64,000 bases of DNA from RGIG4576 sp964606575. Its GTDB lineage: Bacteria; Bacteroidota; Bacteroidia; Bacteroidales; Muribaculaceae. Positions 42,664 to 51,565 of the stretch are shown one piece after another. The stretch covers positions 1 to 64,000 of the forward strand of contig CAZSHA010000003.1 of NCBI GenBank assembly GCA_964606575.1, in the 5' to 3' direction. Positions within the stretch are counted from its first letter, which is position 1; each line of letters begins with the position of its first letter. The notes below the pieces were generated by a model. The model saw nothing but the letters and a program-made list of their open reading frames with translations, did no database searches and had not been told where the DNA came from. The position numbers and the translations under genes are program-made.

Positions 42664-44754
42664 TTATTTTTTCATTTGCTCTTTGAAAGTGTCAACGAAC
42701 TTCAACGCCACCTTGATACGGCGGAACTCGCTACCCTTTTCTTTCGACACTTCCACATTGTATTTATATTCAATAGGCATATTGGCATTGGCAAATGTGG
42801 TCTTTGCCAAATAATCACTTACACCTATCGCGCGAATCAACGCAAGTTGCTCATTTGACTTTATACCGGCAGCCTTAGTGATTGTCATATTTGTCAACTC
42901 ACCGTCTTGTGCAGCCAACTGATTCTCGATGTCGCCATACTCGCCATTATATCTTAACTTACCTATAATAGGTGTTGCATCAGCCGAGCCTGTGATTGAA
43001 ACCACAAGTTTCTTGCTGTCGCCCATATATTTCGCAAAATCACCTTTTATAGAGTTGTCGATAATGTTAAGCATTTGAACAGCTGCATTAGATTCTGTAG
43101 CCACATATTTACCAGCTTTGAAATCATCGCGCGCTGAAAATTCCTCCTCAACTTGATACATATAGCTAACGTTGTAGTTAAGAATTTTGTTACCATCGGC
43201 ATCAACGTCCTGTTCAACTTCGGTATTAACGGTAATGTGAGTATGGTCAGTAAGCAAGCTCTGAGTCTTAGCCTCTTCCACCACTTCCTCTTTCATTGTC
43301 TCCAATTTTGCTGCTTCAACGTTAGCCAATTGAATCACCTCCATTGGCACGAACGAACTTTCATCATAAACTAACTTTTCACGGTTACGGTTGTCATACA
43401 TATACACCTTACCAGTTTTCTTGTTTCTAGCCTCAGTATATATGACCTCAAAATTGTCGTTAGCATCAAGACCATAGACCGTATTGATGAATTCCAAGTC
43501 ATTGATATTGTTCAAGTCGTTCAATTCGGCAGAAGGAATATTCAAATAAATTGAAGGCATATTGTCGAAATTAACGGCAAGGGCTTGATTTGTTTCTACA
43601 TAATTACCAAGTTTAGCGCCGTCATTTGCAATCAAGTTACCTGCCATCGCAGTAACAAGGTCGTTTTCAAGCTGCAATGCTTTTTGAGCGCGGGTTTCGT
43701 CGTTTACACGGGCACGGTAGTCTGCTTCCGACTCTCCCGGTTGCATCTTAGCCCACTCCGTCAATTCCAAACCAAGCCGCATCTTCAAGTCTTTTGCGTG
43801 ATAACGCTCAATATTAGACAAAGGATATACACCTACCGTTCCAGGCTTGATATATAGCAAATTATCTTTCCCGAATGAATCGCTGAACAAATCAAGATTC
43901 AACAAATCGCTACCATCAACACTTATCAAATAATCGACCTTTGATGTCAACAAGTTCACCAATTCAAAAGATTTACCAGCATTAACAATAACATATTTTC
44001 CTTGCGGATGGAAGATACAGTTTTTAGCTCCTGATATTGCCGGGTATGATTTCTTTTCTTTCAAATCGGCAATGTCTACCACTTTCAATGTTCCGTCAGC
44101 AAGCAACACAGCAAACTCTCTATAATCGTCAGAAAAATCTATATCAAGCACAGGTTGACCATAATTCAAAACTTTACGGCTCGTGCCACGCTCAAGGTTG
44201 AATACTTCCACATTATCACCCTCAAGCATTAATGCCACATTACTAGCCTTGTTGATTTGAACTTTAGTGGGAGTTCCCGCCAATTGTACAGAATATTTCG
44301 TTTTATCTTTAACTTTCTCATCGGTAACACACTTATTCACCTTGTTGTCCATAGTAAAGACTAACACAAATGTTCCGTCAGGAGAATAAGCCAAGCTCCA
44401 TATTTGATTCTTCTTTTCGGTCTTGAAAAGAACTTTTCCCTCTTCTTCAGTGTATGGGTCAAACAACCTCACCTTCTTTTCATCGCAATAAAGCACCTTT
44501 CCTCCAATAAGAGGTGACAATGTCCACTTAACCGGCTTAAACCCTTCCATTTTAAATCCTGAATATACACTCATATCGCCCTTCAGGCTTTGACCCAGCA
44601 CAAAGTATGAGTTGTTTTGTGCTTTCACATAAGGTTCGCCTTTGAGTTTCAACAAGAACAAGCTATCAGGAGACAGAAACTCTTGGGCATTTAACATTGC
44701 AGGTGCGCAAGTCAGCGCAACACCGGCAATTACTGTCAACATTTTTCCTTTCAT
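42664..44754 (-). CDS. Exported beta-propeller protein with OmpA-like C-terminal domain
   Basis: A 696-residue protein. The ATG at 44754 gives a signal peptide (MKGKMLTVIAGVALT, ending LNAQE). Residues about 25-330 contain WD40-like repeats (IWSLAYSPDGTFVLVF, VLDIDFSDDYREFAVLL, CIFHPQGKYVIV). A middle helical region is rich in Glu and Ala. The last 130 residues resemble an OmpA-like domain: ITGSADATPI, then NEQLALIRAIGVSDYL, then GSEFRRIKVAL; the Arg of the wall-binding site is present, but the usual Asp before the Asn is not evident. It probably ties a protein-binding propeller to the cell wall. First gene of the caspase operon, with its own promoter. Confidence 0.8.
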   Translation of the reverse strand: MKGKMLTVIAGVALTCAPAMLNAQEFLSPDSLFLLKLKGEPYVKAQNNSYFVLGQSLKGDMSVYSGFKMEGFKPVKWTLSPLIGGKVLYCDEKKVRLFDPYTEEEGKVLFKTEKKNQIWSLAYSPDGTFVLVFTMDNKVNKCVTDEKVKDKTKYSVQLAGTPTKVQINKASNVALMLEGDNVEVFNLERGTSRKVLNYGQPVLDIDFSDDYREFAVLLADGTLKVVDIADLKEKKSYPAISGAKNCIFHPQGKYVIVNAGKSFELVNLLTSKVDYLISVDGSDLLNLDLFSDSFGKDNLLYIKPGTVGVYPLSNIERYHAKDLKMRLGLELTEWAKMQPGESEADYRARVNDETRAQKALQLENDLVTAMAGNLIANDGAKLGNYVETNQALAVNFDNMPSIYLNIPSAELNDLNNINDLEFINTVYGLDANDNFEVIYTEARNKKTGKVYMYDNRNREKLVYDESSFVPMEVIQLANVEAAKLETMKEEVVEEAKTQSLLTDHTHITVNTEVEQDVDADGNKILNYNVSYMYQVEEEFSARDDFKAGKYVATESNAAVQMLNIIDNSIKGDFAKYMGDSKKLVVSITGSADATPIIGKLRYNGEYGDIENQLAAQDGELTNMTITKAAGIKSNEQLALIRAIGVSDYLAKTTFANANMPIEYKYNVEVSKEKGSEFRRIKVALKFVDTFKEQMKK

Positions 44755-44846
44755 TTGTTTATTTATTTCGACATGATTCCTAACCACATCTGGTTAATAT
44801 TTTATTGATTTTTAGCAATAATCTACTATCAAGGCATTTTCTTTTG

Positions 44847-44878
44847 CAAAATTAGTAATTTATTGTACAATTATCAAA
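44847..44878 (-). promoter_or_regulatory. Promoter for the propeller-caspase-DUF4384 operon
   Basis: Read leftward, TTTG (complement of 44875-44878), 20 bases, TAATTTTG (complement of 44847-44854). Full consensus match; leader about 85 bases. Confidence 0.75.
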
Positions 44879-44918
44879 AAAATAGCACAATTAAATGCTT
44901 GCTAACATAACTGATTTT

Positions 44919-46292
44919 TCACATTTTATGGCTTAATCTCAAATATGCCGCATCTTCAGCATCTACCGAATAGCACCTTGAGGCTCTAAGTCCTAAAACC
45001 CATACCACTTCGTCATCTATACACAACAACCACGCTGCACGCTTTTGCACCTCGGTATATTTTGCATCGGTAAAAATATCGCTCACCAATTTAGACCCTT
45101 TCATCCCAAAAGGCTTTATCCTATCGCCTTCTCTCCAACGTCGCAACACGCATTTCACGTCACGCTTCAGCAAATCTAGATTCAGAGCAACAACACGTTT
45201 TCCGTCAACGCCCTCTATCTTCCTCACCCCTAAGGTCTTTTCTGCAACTTCAGCTACAAACGGGACTCCAACACTACCTGATACCAACACGCATTTCAAG
45301 TCCACATCTATTTCATCATCTAATGACATACCACCTATCGGAAACACCTCAATTTTGTCACCAGAAAGCACTGCTTCATACTCACTTGAATAAAAACGCT
45401 TTCCTTTCTCTCTTAGTGACAACAACACATAAATGTCTTCCACTTGGGCAGAATTAAATCCGAAATCTCTCAATATTTCATAAAGAGCAGCTTGACGACC
45501 TCGACCAATCCCAGATAGTACGCTAAAATCTACGACATAATTCCCAACTTCGTTTCTCATGACAGCACGCCCTTTCAACGTACCCACGTAGCCTTGATAT
45601 AAATCATTACATGACTGCACATCACACAAAGTTCTTGCCACTCCCGCATCTACATTAGGGAACAGTTCCCGAAGTGTAGGAATCAGCACATTCCTTATCT
45701 TATTCCGCTTGTAATCATTCGCTAAATTGGTACTATCCACCACATAATCCTGCCCCAACGAATCCAAATAATTCTCGACATCCTCCCTGGTGACACACAA
45801 CAACGGTCTTACTATATAACCATTTTTCGGCTTAATCCCGGCAAGCCCTTGTATACCAGTTCCCCTAACAACGTTCAAGAAAAATGTTTCAACATTATCA
45901 TCATGATGATGCGCCACAGCGATAGAAGAACAGCCTTTTCTCACACGCATCTCTTCAAACCACTTGTAGCGCAATTCACGGCATGCCATTTCAGTGGACA
46001 CTTTGTTTTTACGCTCATATTCAGCCACATCGAAACTCATCACATCAAGCGGTACGCCCAATTCACGGCACAAATCACGCACAAACAGTTCATCCCTATC
46101 CGATTCCTCGCCACGCAATCCAAAATTACAATGTAACGCATGACATCTTACGCCTATCGACAGCATGACACGAAGCAAAGCCACTGAATCAGCTCCACCA
46201 CTCAATGCCACAACAACATTGTCGCAAGCAGCCAATAATCCATGCTCTTTCACATATTCTGCAACCTTTTCTTCAAAATCATGCTTTTCCAT
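44919..46292 (-). CDS. tilS: tRNA(Ile)-lysidine synthase
   Basis: Converts C34 of tRNA(Ile2) to lysidine with ATP so that it reads AUA codons. The PP-loop SGGADS lies at about residues 31-36, and the N-terminal ATPase domain, the middle TilS substrate domain and the C-terminal TilS_C domain (KPFGMKGSKLVSDIFTDAK) are all present in 457 residues. The ATG at 46292 is the only sensible start: the next upstream in-frame codons lie in the -7 promoter box, and no later Met precedes the PP-loop. The transcript should therefore be essentially leaderless. Confidence 0.95.
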   Translation of the reverse strand: MEKHDFEEKVAEYVKEHGLLAACDNVVVALSGGADSVALLRVMLSIGVRCHALHCNFGLRGEESDRDELFVRDLCRELGVPLDVMSFDVAEYERKNKVSTEMACRELRYKWFEEMRVRKGCSSIAVAHHHDDNVETFFLNVVRGTGIQGLAGIKPKNGYIVRPLLCVTREDVENYLDSLGQDYVVDSTNLANDYKRNKIRNVLIPTLRELFPNVDAGVARTLCDVQSCNDLYQGYVGTLKGRAVMRNEVGNYVVDFSVLSGIGRGRQAALYEILRDFGFNSAQVEDIYVLLSLREKGKRFYSSEYEAVLSGDKIEVFPIGGMSLDDEIDVDLKCVLVSGSVGVPFVAEVAEKTLGVRKIEGVDGKRVVALNLDLLKRDVKCVLRRWREGDRIKPFGMKGSKLVSDIFTDAKYTEVQKRAAWLLCIDDEVVWVLGLRASRCYSVDAEDAAYLRLSHKM

Positions 46293-46323
46293 GTGGCAAA
46301 GATACATTTTTTTCGTAACTTTG
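46292..46323 (+). promoter_or_regulatory. Promoter for pheS, overlapping the tilS promoter
   Basis: TAACTTTG at 46316-46323 (consensus -7) with TGTG at 46292-46295 (three of four -33 bases), spacer 20. Its upstream half lies over the tilS start codon and promoter. Confidence 0.6.
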
Positions 46324-46328
46324 TCGAA
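46297..46328 (-). promoter_or_regulatory. Promoter for tilS, giving a leaderless transcript
   Basis: Read leftward, TATCTTTG (complement of 46297-46304) with TTCG (complement of 46325-46328) at a 20-base spacer. Only four bases separate the -7 box from the tilS ATG. Confidence 0.65.
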
Positions 46329-46349
46329 TAATTTTACTTGTACATCACA

Positions 46350-47372
46350 ATGCTAGAGAAAATAGAAAAACTCACAGAAGAGATTCAGGCTTTACAAGCA
46401 TCCAACGCCGAAGAGTTGGAGGCTTTGCGTATTAAATATTTAAGTAAAAAAGGAGAAATACCTGCACTTTTCAACGATTTCCGTAACGTACCAAACGAAC
46501 AGAAGAAAGAGATAGGACAAAAGCTCAACGTGCTAAAGACTTTCGCAACCGACAAAATCAATTCATTGCGTGCCGCCTTTGAAGAAAAGAAGAACGATGA
46601 CGACACTATAGACTTGACCCGTTCGGCAGCACCGGCACAACTAGGAACACGCCACCCGATTTCTCTTGTACGCGAGGAGATTATCGACATATTCTCCCGT
46701 CTAGGTTTCACTCTTGCCGAAGGTCCTGAAATTGAAGACGATTGGCACGTGTTCGGAGCTATGAACTTTGCCGATGATCACCCTGCTCGTGATATGCAAG
46801 ATACGTTCTTTATCCAACGCAACCCTGCCGATGTGTTGCTACGCACACACACATCATCAGTACAAAGCCGCACAATGGAGCATACGCAACCGCCTATTCG
46901 CATAATCTGCCCTGGTCGTGTTTACCGTAACGAAGCGATATCATATCGCGCACACTGCTTCTTCCACCAAGTAGAAGCCCTTTATGTCGACAAAAACGTT
47001 TCATTCACCGACTTGAAGCAAGCACTGTTATATTTCGCTCGTGAAATGTTCGGTCCAGAAACCAAGATACGCCTACGTCCTTCATATTTCCCATTCACAG
47101 AGCCATCAGCCGAAATGGATATTTCTTGCGACCTATGCGGTGGCAAGGGATGCGCTTTCTGCAAAGGTACTGGATGGGTAGAGATTTTGGGATGCGGCAT
47201 GGTAGATCCTAACGTGCTAGAAGCATGCGGAATCGACAGCAAAGAATACTCTGGCTACGCACTTGGTATGGGCATTGAGCGTATCACCAACTTGAAATAT
47301 CGTGTTAAGGACTTACGCATGTTCTCCGAGAACGACATGAGATTCTTGGAAGAGTTCAAGCCGGCACACTAG
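46350..47372 (+). CDS. pheS: Phenylalanyl-tRNA synthetase alpha subunit
   Basis: The catalytic subunit of the class II heterotetrameric enzyme that charges tRNA(Phe). The ATG at 46350 (MLEKIEKL, 340 residues) fits the family; an in-frame TTG lies 12 bases upstream. The N-terminal coiled coil (about 1-90) is followed by the class II core with HPISLVREEI, RTHTSSVQ, PGRVYRNE and GLGMGIERI-type motif 3 (ALGMGIERITNL). A Cys-rich zinc-like insert CDLCGGKGCAFCKGTGWVEI lies near residue 270. The pheT gene is not in this window. A hairpin follows. Confidence 0.96.
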   Translation: MLEKIEKLTEEIQALQASNAEELEALRIKYLSKKGEIPALFNDFRNVPNEQKKEIGQKLNVLKTFATDKINSLRAAFEEKKNDDDTIDLTRSAAPAQLGTRHPISLVREEIIDIFSRLGFTLAEGPEIEDDWHVFGAMNFADDHPARDMQDTFFIQRNPADVLLRTHTSSVQSRTMEHTQPPIRIICPGRVYRNEAISYRAHCFFHQVEALYVDKNVSFTDLKQALLYFAREMFGPETKIRLRPSYFPFTEPSAEMDISCDLCGGKGCAFCKGTGWVEILGCGMVDPNVLEACGIDSKEYSGYALGMGIERITNLKYRVKDLRMFSENDMRFLEEFKPAH

Positions 47373-47402
47373 ACGAAACCCAATATAAACATAACTATAT
47401 GC

Positions 47403-47427
47403 AAGGCTCTCATGTGAGGGCCTTATT
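47403..47427 (+). terminator. Terminator after pheS
   Basis: AAGGCTCTC (47403-47411) pairs with GAGGGCCTT (47416-47424) with one G-U pair; the T-tract is short. Confidence 0.55.
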
Positions 47428-47445
47428 AATTAACAAATACTGCTT

Positions 47446-48087
47446 ATGACTACAAAAGAGCGTTATCAAGGTGTCATCGAATACTTCAAAGCAACAATGC
47501 CGTCACCTGAAACCGAACTGCATTATCGCACCCCTTACGAACTGCTAGTAGCAGTCATCTTGTCGGCACAATGTACCGACAAGCGTATCAACATGGTTAC
47601 ACCCGCTCTTTTTGAAGCATATCCCACCCCTTATGACATGGCTAAAGCCACAGTCGATGACATTTTCCAATATATTAAAAGCGTAACGTTTCCTAACAAC
47701 AAGTCAAAATCGCTCCTCGGCATGGCAAACATGCTTGTTGACAAGTATAACGGAGAAGTGCCAGCCAGCATAGACGAGCTTGTTAAGATACCGGGCGTGG
47801 GTCGTAAAACGGCTAACGTAATCCTTTCTGTTGTATTCAACCAAGCTACAATGGCTGTAGACACGCATGTATTCCGAGTATCAAACAGGATAGGATTAAC
47901 CGACAACTCGCCAAATCCATTAGCCACAGAAAAGACGCTTGTTAAAAATTTCCCTCAGGAATTAATAGCAACCGCACATCATTGGCTTATACTGCATGGC
48001 AGATATGTGTGTACAGCACGTAAACCCAACTGCCCAGAATGTGGTTTAAAGCCATTTTGCAAATATTTCAGCAGTTTCAACAAATAA
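47446..48087 (+). CDS. nth: Endonuclease III (DNA glycosylase/AP lyase)
   Basis: A base-excision repair enzyme that removes oxidised pyrimidines and cuts the abasic site. The 213 residues carry the helix-hairpin-helix LVKIPGVGRKTANVIL, the catalytic Lys within it, the Asp in AVDTHVFRVSNR, and the C-terminal iron-sulfur cysteines in CTARKPNCPECGLKPFC. All catalytic features are present. It lies 73 bases after pheS, past a hairpin. Confidence 0.96.
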   Translation: MTTKERYQGVIEYFKATMPSPETELHYRTPYELLVAVILSAQCTDKRINMVTPALFEAYPTPYDMAKATVDDIFQYIKSVTFPNNKSKSLLGMANMLVDKYNGEVPASIDELVKIPGVGRKTANVILSVVFNQATMAVDTHVFRVSNRIGLTDNSPNPLATEKTLVKNFPQELIATAHHWLILHGRYVCTARKPNCPECGLKPFCKYFSSFNK

Positions 48088-48211
48088 TTTTGCATTTGTT
48101 TATACTATTTCAACATTTTTCTCTAACTTTACAGGGTTTTTAAGAAAATATATAAAATCTCAAATAGGAAAAAACATATTATAATTAATAACATACAAAC
48201 CACAACAGCTT

Positions 48212-49993
48212 ATGAAGAAATTTACACCGCTATTCATTGCGGCAAGCGGATTGTTGCTATCTGCGACTTTCGTTTCTTGCGACAATGAATATGACTTGTC
48301 AAAAGACATTGACACCGACATCAACGTTGGTAAGAATTTCACAATTCCTGTAGGACAAACAGTAAAAATCAACCTAGGACGTATCATCGAAGATGGTGAC
48401 CTTCAAACAAACGGAGAAGGTATCTACGAGCTACACTCAAATGGCGAATTTAATGCTCACATCGCCGATGTCGACCCATTCGTGATCAACGGTCTTGACC
48501 CAGACTTTGAAGATTTCAACGCAGGGAAACTATCCAGTCTTCCTATTCCAGGTGACTTCAATATACCTCTTGACGTGTTAACTCAAGCAAACTACATCCC
48601 TGTGGAAACTGAAACAGCTATGCCTATCGAGGTACAAGAAATGTATCTTGCCGAATTTAATTACGGTGAAGGAGCTAAGGGTGAAATTAAAATACGTATT
48701 AGCAACTTGGCTGGTATCAACAGCGTAACACTCAAGGATATCGACCTAGTGTTCCCTGACCTAGTTACTATCCACGGCTCAAATGCAGCTAATGCACACG
48801 AAATTAGAATTCCCGAACTTGTACTTAACAAGAGCAACAACTTTGAGGGGTCTATTCCTGTAAACATCCTTCGTTTTGAAATCTCAGAAAACGACCAAAA
48901 GACTTATTTCTCTGACAAGTATTTCGACGGTAGCAAAGATGCTGAAGGTCGACTAATTTTCCGACTAGACAAAAAAATCCTTCTATCGGCAAAAACTACT
49001 GTAAACGTAACACCTTCAGAATTGCCTAACGAAGAATTCCACCTATACTTCGGCTACACAATTCCTCAAACTTCAGTAACTAAGGTTAACGGTGTCATAA
49101 CGCCTAACGTAAAGATTGAAGAGCAACTTGTTCTTAACGACCTTCCAGAGTTCGTAACCGACAAATCTTCATCTTTCACTCCTAACGATTTGAAATTCAC
49201 AATTTCGTTGAAGAATCCTATTGATTTGGCTTTCGCTACATCTTTCACCATCACTCCATGGAATGACGAAACTAATTCGGCTCTAGGTGAACCTATCGTT
49301 ATCCCTGTAAGCGGCGAAACTGCAATCAAGCCTTCAACCACTACTGGTTATGTTATTTCTAACGAACCTTGTAAAGTGCCTAGCGGATATATCAACATTG
49401 TTGAGCCAAACATACCTAGCCTACTTGCTACAATCCCAGATTCTTACAAAATTGTGTCGGGCGCTATCACAGCCGACGGCGGTGAAGGCTCAGGCTTCAA
49501 CCTTGGCGAGAATTTGGCTATAGAAGGTAACTACGACATCGAAGTTCCTTTCAACTTCAAGAACTTCAGCATTAACTACACTGGAGAAATCGACAATCTT
49601 CTAAGCGATTTGGAAGATGCTGCTGAGTTGACCGACAAGATTATCCTTTCAATGAATGCAGTAAGCACAATACCTGTTGAGCTTATCGCTGACATAAAGC
49701 TATATGACTATTATGGAAATGAATTAAAGGAAATCAACGTCACTGGAACATCTCGCAACAAAGTTACAATAAAGGCTTCACCAGACGGTAGCACAGAAAC
49801 TACAACTCCGCTCACCATCACATTGGAAGAGCCACAAGGTAGCGACCAACTTGAAGAACTTGAAAAGATAGTATACACTATCAAAGCGGCAAGTCCATCT
49901 AGCGATGGCGAATATATTTTGAAATCTAGTCAATATTTGATTCTAAAAGATGGTGTTGCTAAGGTTCCTAATGGTCTAACTCTTGAACTTTAA
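48212..49993 (+). CDS. Bacteroidales lipoprotein of unknown function, repeated beta-strand architecture
   Basis: A 593-residue lipoprotein with lipobox TFVSCDNEYD. After an N-terminal segment (YDLSKDIDTDINVG), the chain appears as several beta-sandwich-like blocks rich in Asn, Asp, Pro and Val, with recurring phrases such as VPFNFKNFSINYTGEID. I recognise no catalytic motif. Proteins of this plan are common in Bacteroidales and unstudied. It is followed after 28 bases by a DUF5723-like barrel protein, so the two probably form an outer-membrane pair. Confidence 0.7.
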   Translation: MKKFTPLFIAASGLLLSATFVSCDNEYDLSKDIDTDINVGKNFTIPVGQTVKINLGRIIEDGDLQTNGEGIYELHSNGEFNAHIADVDPFVINGLDPDFEDFNAGKLSSLPIPGDFNIPLDVLTQANYIPVETETAMPIEVQEMYLAEFNYGEGAKGEIKIRISNLAGINSVTLKDIDLVFPDLVTIHGSNAANAHEIRIPELVLNKSNNFEGSIPVNILRFEISENDQKTYFSDKYFDGSKDAEGRLIFRLDKKILLSAKTTVNVTPSELPNEEFHLYFGYTIPQTSVTKVNGVITPNVKIEEQLVLNDLPEFVTDKSSSFTPNDLKFTISLKNPIDLAFATSFTITPWNDETNSALGEPIVIPVSGETAIKPSTTTGYVISNEPCKVPSGYINIVEPNIPSLLATIPDSYKIVSGAITADGGEGSGFNLGENLAIEGNYDIEVPFNFKNFSINYTGEIDNLLSDLEDAAELTDKIILSMNAVSTIPVELIADIKLYDYYGNELKEINVTGTSRNKVTIKASPDGSTETTTPLTITLEEPQGSDQLEELEKIVYTIKAASPSSDGEYILKSSQYLILKDGVAKVPNGLTLEL

Positions 49994-50021
49994 TCAAAAA
50001 ACGCTTAAAAAGTAAATGATT

Positions 50022-51386
50022 ATGAAAAATTCAATCAAACATATACTTACGGTAGCTTTAGTTACCATTTTAGGATTTTCAGCTTCGGCTCAAACCCTAA
50101 ACTCACTATACTTCCTTGACGGTAATACACAACGTCACAATCTAAACCCTGCTTTCACATGTGATAAGGGGTGGATTACCACACCGCTTTTAGTTCCGTC
50201 ATTGTCGGTTAATTTAAATAGCAACATCGGCTTGGAAGCTATTATGCGACCATCGACAATCAACAACGATGAAATGGTTACATTCTTGCATCCTAGCATA
50301 ACTGCCGAAGATGCAATGTCTAAGTTCCAAGACATGAACACTCTTGAAACAGACATCTCCCTAAACATCCTTACTATCGGATTTAAGGGATTCGGAGGTA
50401 CTAACACCATTGCCTTGAACGTGAAAAGCAATACTGGTCTATATATTCCAAAAGACATTTTCCGTTTCCTAAAGGAAGGACAAGAGGAAGACGGTACTAC
50501 CGAATACAATATTGACAACTTTGGGGTTCGCACACAAAACTATGCAGAAATCGCATTAGGTCATGCTCGTGACATCAACAGCAAGCTATCTGTCGGTGCT
50601 AAGGTTAAGTTCCTTCTAGGAGCAGGCTACGCCAATGCTGATATTGAACACATACGTATCTACATGAGCGGCAACGAATGGACTATTGAGCAACAAAGCT
50701 CACTAGTAGCATCAAAAGGTATGAGCCTAATAACTAAGGACAACGGAAAAATCGACGATTTTGAATATGAGTTCAAAATGGGCGGTTTCGGTCTTGGATT
50801 CGACCTAGGTGCAATATATCGCCTACAAGACAATTTGAACCTATCGTTTGCAATCACCGATCTTGGTTTCATCAACTGGAGCGATGCTACTAAGCACACC
50901 AACGTAAGAGAGTCTTATACTTATGACGGTTTTGACAACTTCGCTGCAGAAGAAAGTAAAGATTTCGAGGATGCCGCTGAAGACGTAGGAGATGCTCTTG
51001 AAGAATTTATCCGATTCAAAGAAGACACAGAATCTACTTCACAAACATCCTCACTTTACACAACATTCCGTGCAGGTGCTGAATATGGACTAGTTAAAGA
51101 TAAAATAACTCTAGGTTTCTTAGGTACAATGAGAGTTGGCACACCTAAAACTTACACTGAAGGTATGTTAACATTGAATTTAAAGCCATCATCACACTTC
51201 AACATGGCTATTAACGGCTCATTGTCAAGCACACACGGTTCTATGGGTGCTACATTAAACTTCAATCCTAGCTTCATGAACTTCTTTATCGGAGCTGATT
51301 ATTTGCTGGCAAAATACAGCAAGCAAGTTATTCCGGTCGATGCCGCTAAGTTCAACTTCGCAATGGGTATGAGTTTCCGCCTATAA
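50022..51386 (+). CDS. Outer-membrane beta-barrel protein, DUF5723-like
   Basis: A 454-residue protein (456 from an ATG at 50016) with a signal peptide ending SASAQT. The mature N terminus, LNSLYFLDGNTQRHNLNPAF, is characteristic of DUF5723 proteins, which resemble PorV/FadL-like barrels. Alternating hydrophobic strands run to the C terminus, which ends in FRL. An acidic stretch (FEDAAEDVGDALEEF) at about 305-325 is probably a loop. Function unknown; I infer an outer-membrane location and a partnership with the upstream lipoprotein. Confidence 0.78.
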   Translation: MKNSIKHILTVALVTILGFSASAQTLNSLYFLDGNTQRHNLNPAFTCDKGWITTPLLVPSLSVNLNSNIGLEAIMRPSTINNDEMVTFLHPSITAEDAMSKFQDMNTLETDISLNILTIGFKGFGGTNTIALNVKSNTGLYIPKDIFRFLKEGQEEDGTTEYNIDNFGVRTQNYAEIALGHARDINSKLSVGAKVKFLLGAGYANADIEHIRIYMSGNEWTIEQQSSLVASKGMSLITKDNGKIDDFEYEFKMGGFGLGFDLGAIYRLQDNLNLSFAITDLGFINWSDATKHTNVRESYTYDGFDNFAAEESKDFEDAAEDVGDALEEFIRFKEDTESTSQTSSLYTTFRAGAEYGLVKDKITLGFLGTMRVGTPKTYTEGMLTLNLKPSSHFNMAINGSLSSTHGSMGATLNFNPSFMNFFIGADYLLAKYSKQVIPVDAAKFNFAMGMSFRL

Positions 51387-51407
51387 TACAACAAACAATA
51401 CTAACAT

Positions 51408-51443
51408 AAAAAATCCAGTGGGAAATATCTCACTGGATTTTTT
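51408..51443. terminator. Terminator after the DUF5723-like gene
   Basis: A perfect 13-bp stem with A-run and T-run flanks (51408-51420 with 51431-51443) and a 10-base loop; probably works in both directions. Confidence 0.88.
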
Positions 51444-51448
51444 ATCAC

Positions 51449-51465
51449 TTAGAAGCTGTTTAAAA
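51449..51465 (-). repeat. 17-base motif TTTTAAACAGCTTCTAA, copy 2
   Basis: Inverted relative to the copy at 16941-16957, differing at one base. It abuts the terminator of the DUF5723-like gene. Confidence 0.4.
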
Positions 51466-51565
51466 TTTATTTCGAGATTATTTTAAGAGAGGTGTTTTGG
51501 AATGAGTTTTCCAACAAAAAGCGCAGGTAATAGCGGGCTATTTCCAAGCTATCCCCTATAGTGTA
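51466..51565. other. Intergenic stretch with small hairpins, possible terminator or repeat remnant
   Basis: Contains TTGGAA/TTCCAA and AATAGC/GCTATT (51529-51534 with 51537-51542) inverted pairs. Read leftward, the second is followed by CTTTTTG and may end the efflux operon. The sequence looks like dispersed noncoding repeats I associate with Bacteroidales, but one copy proves nothing. Confidence 0.3.
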
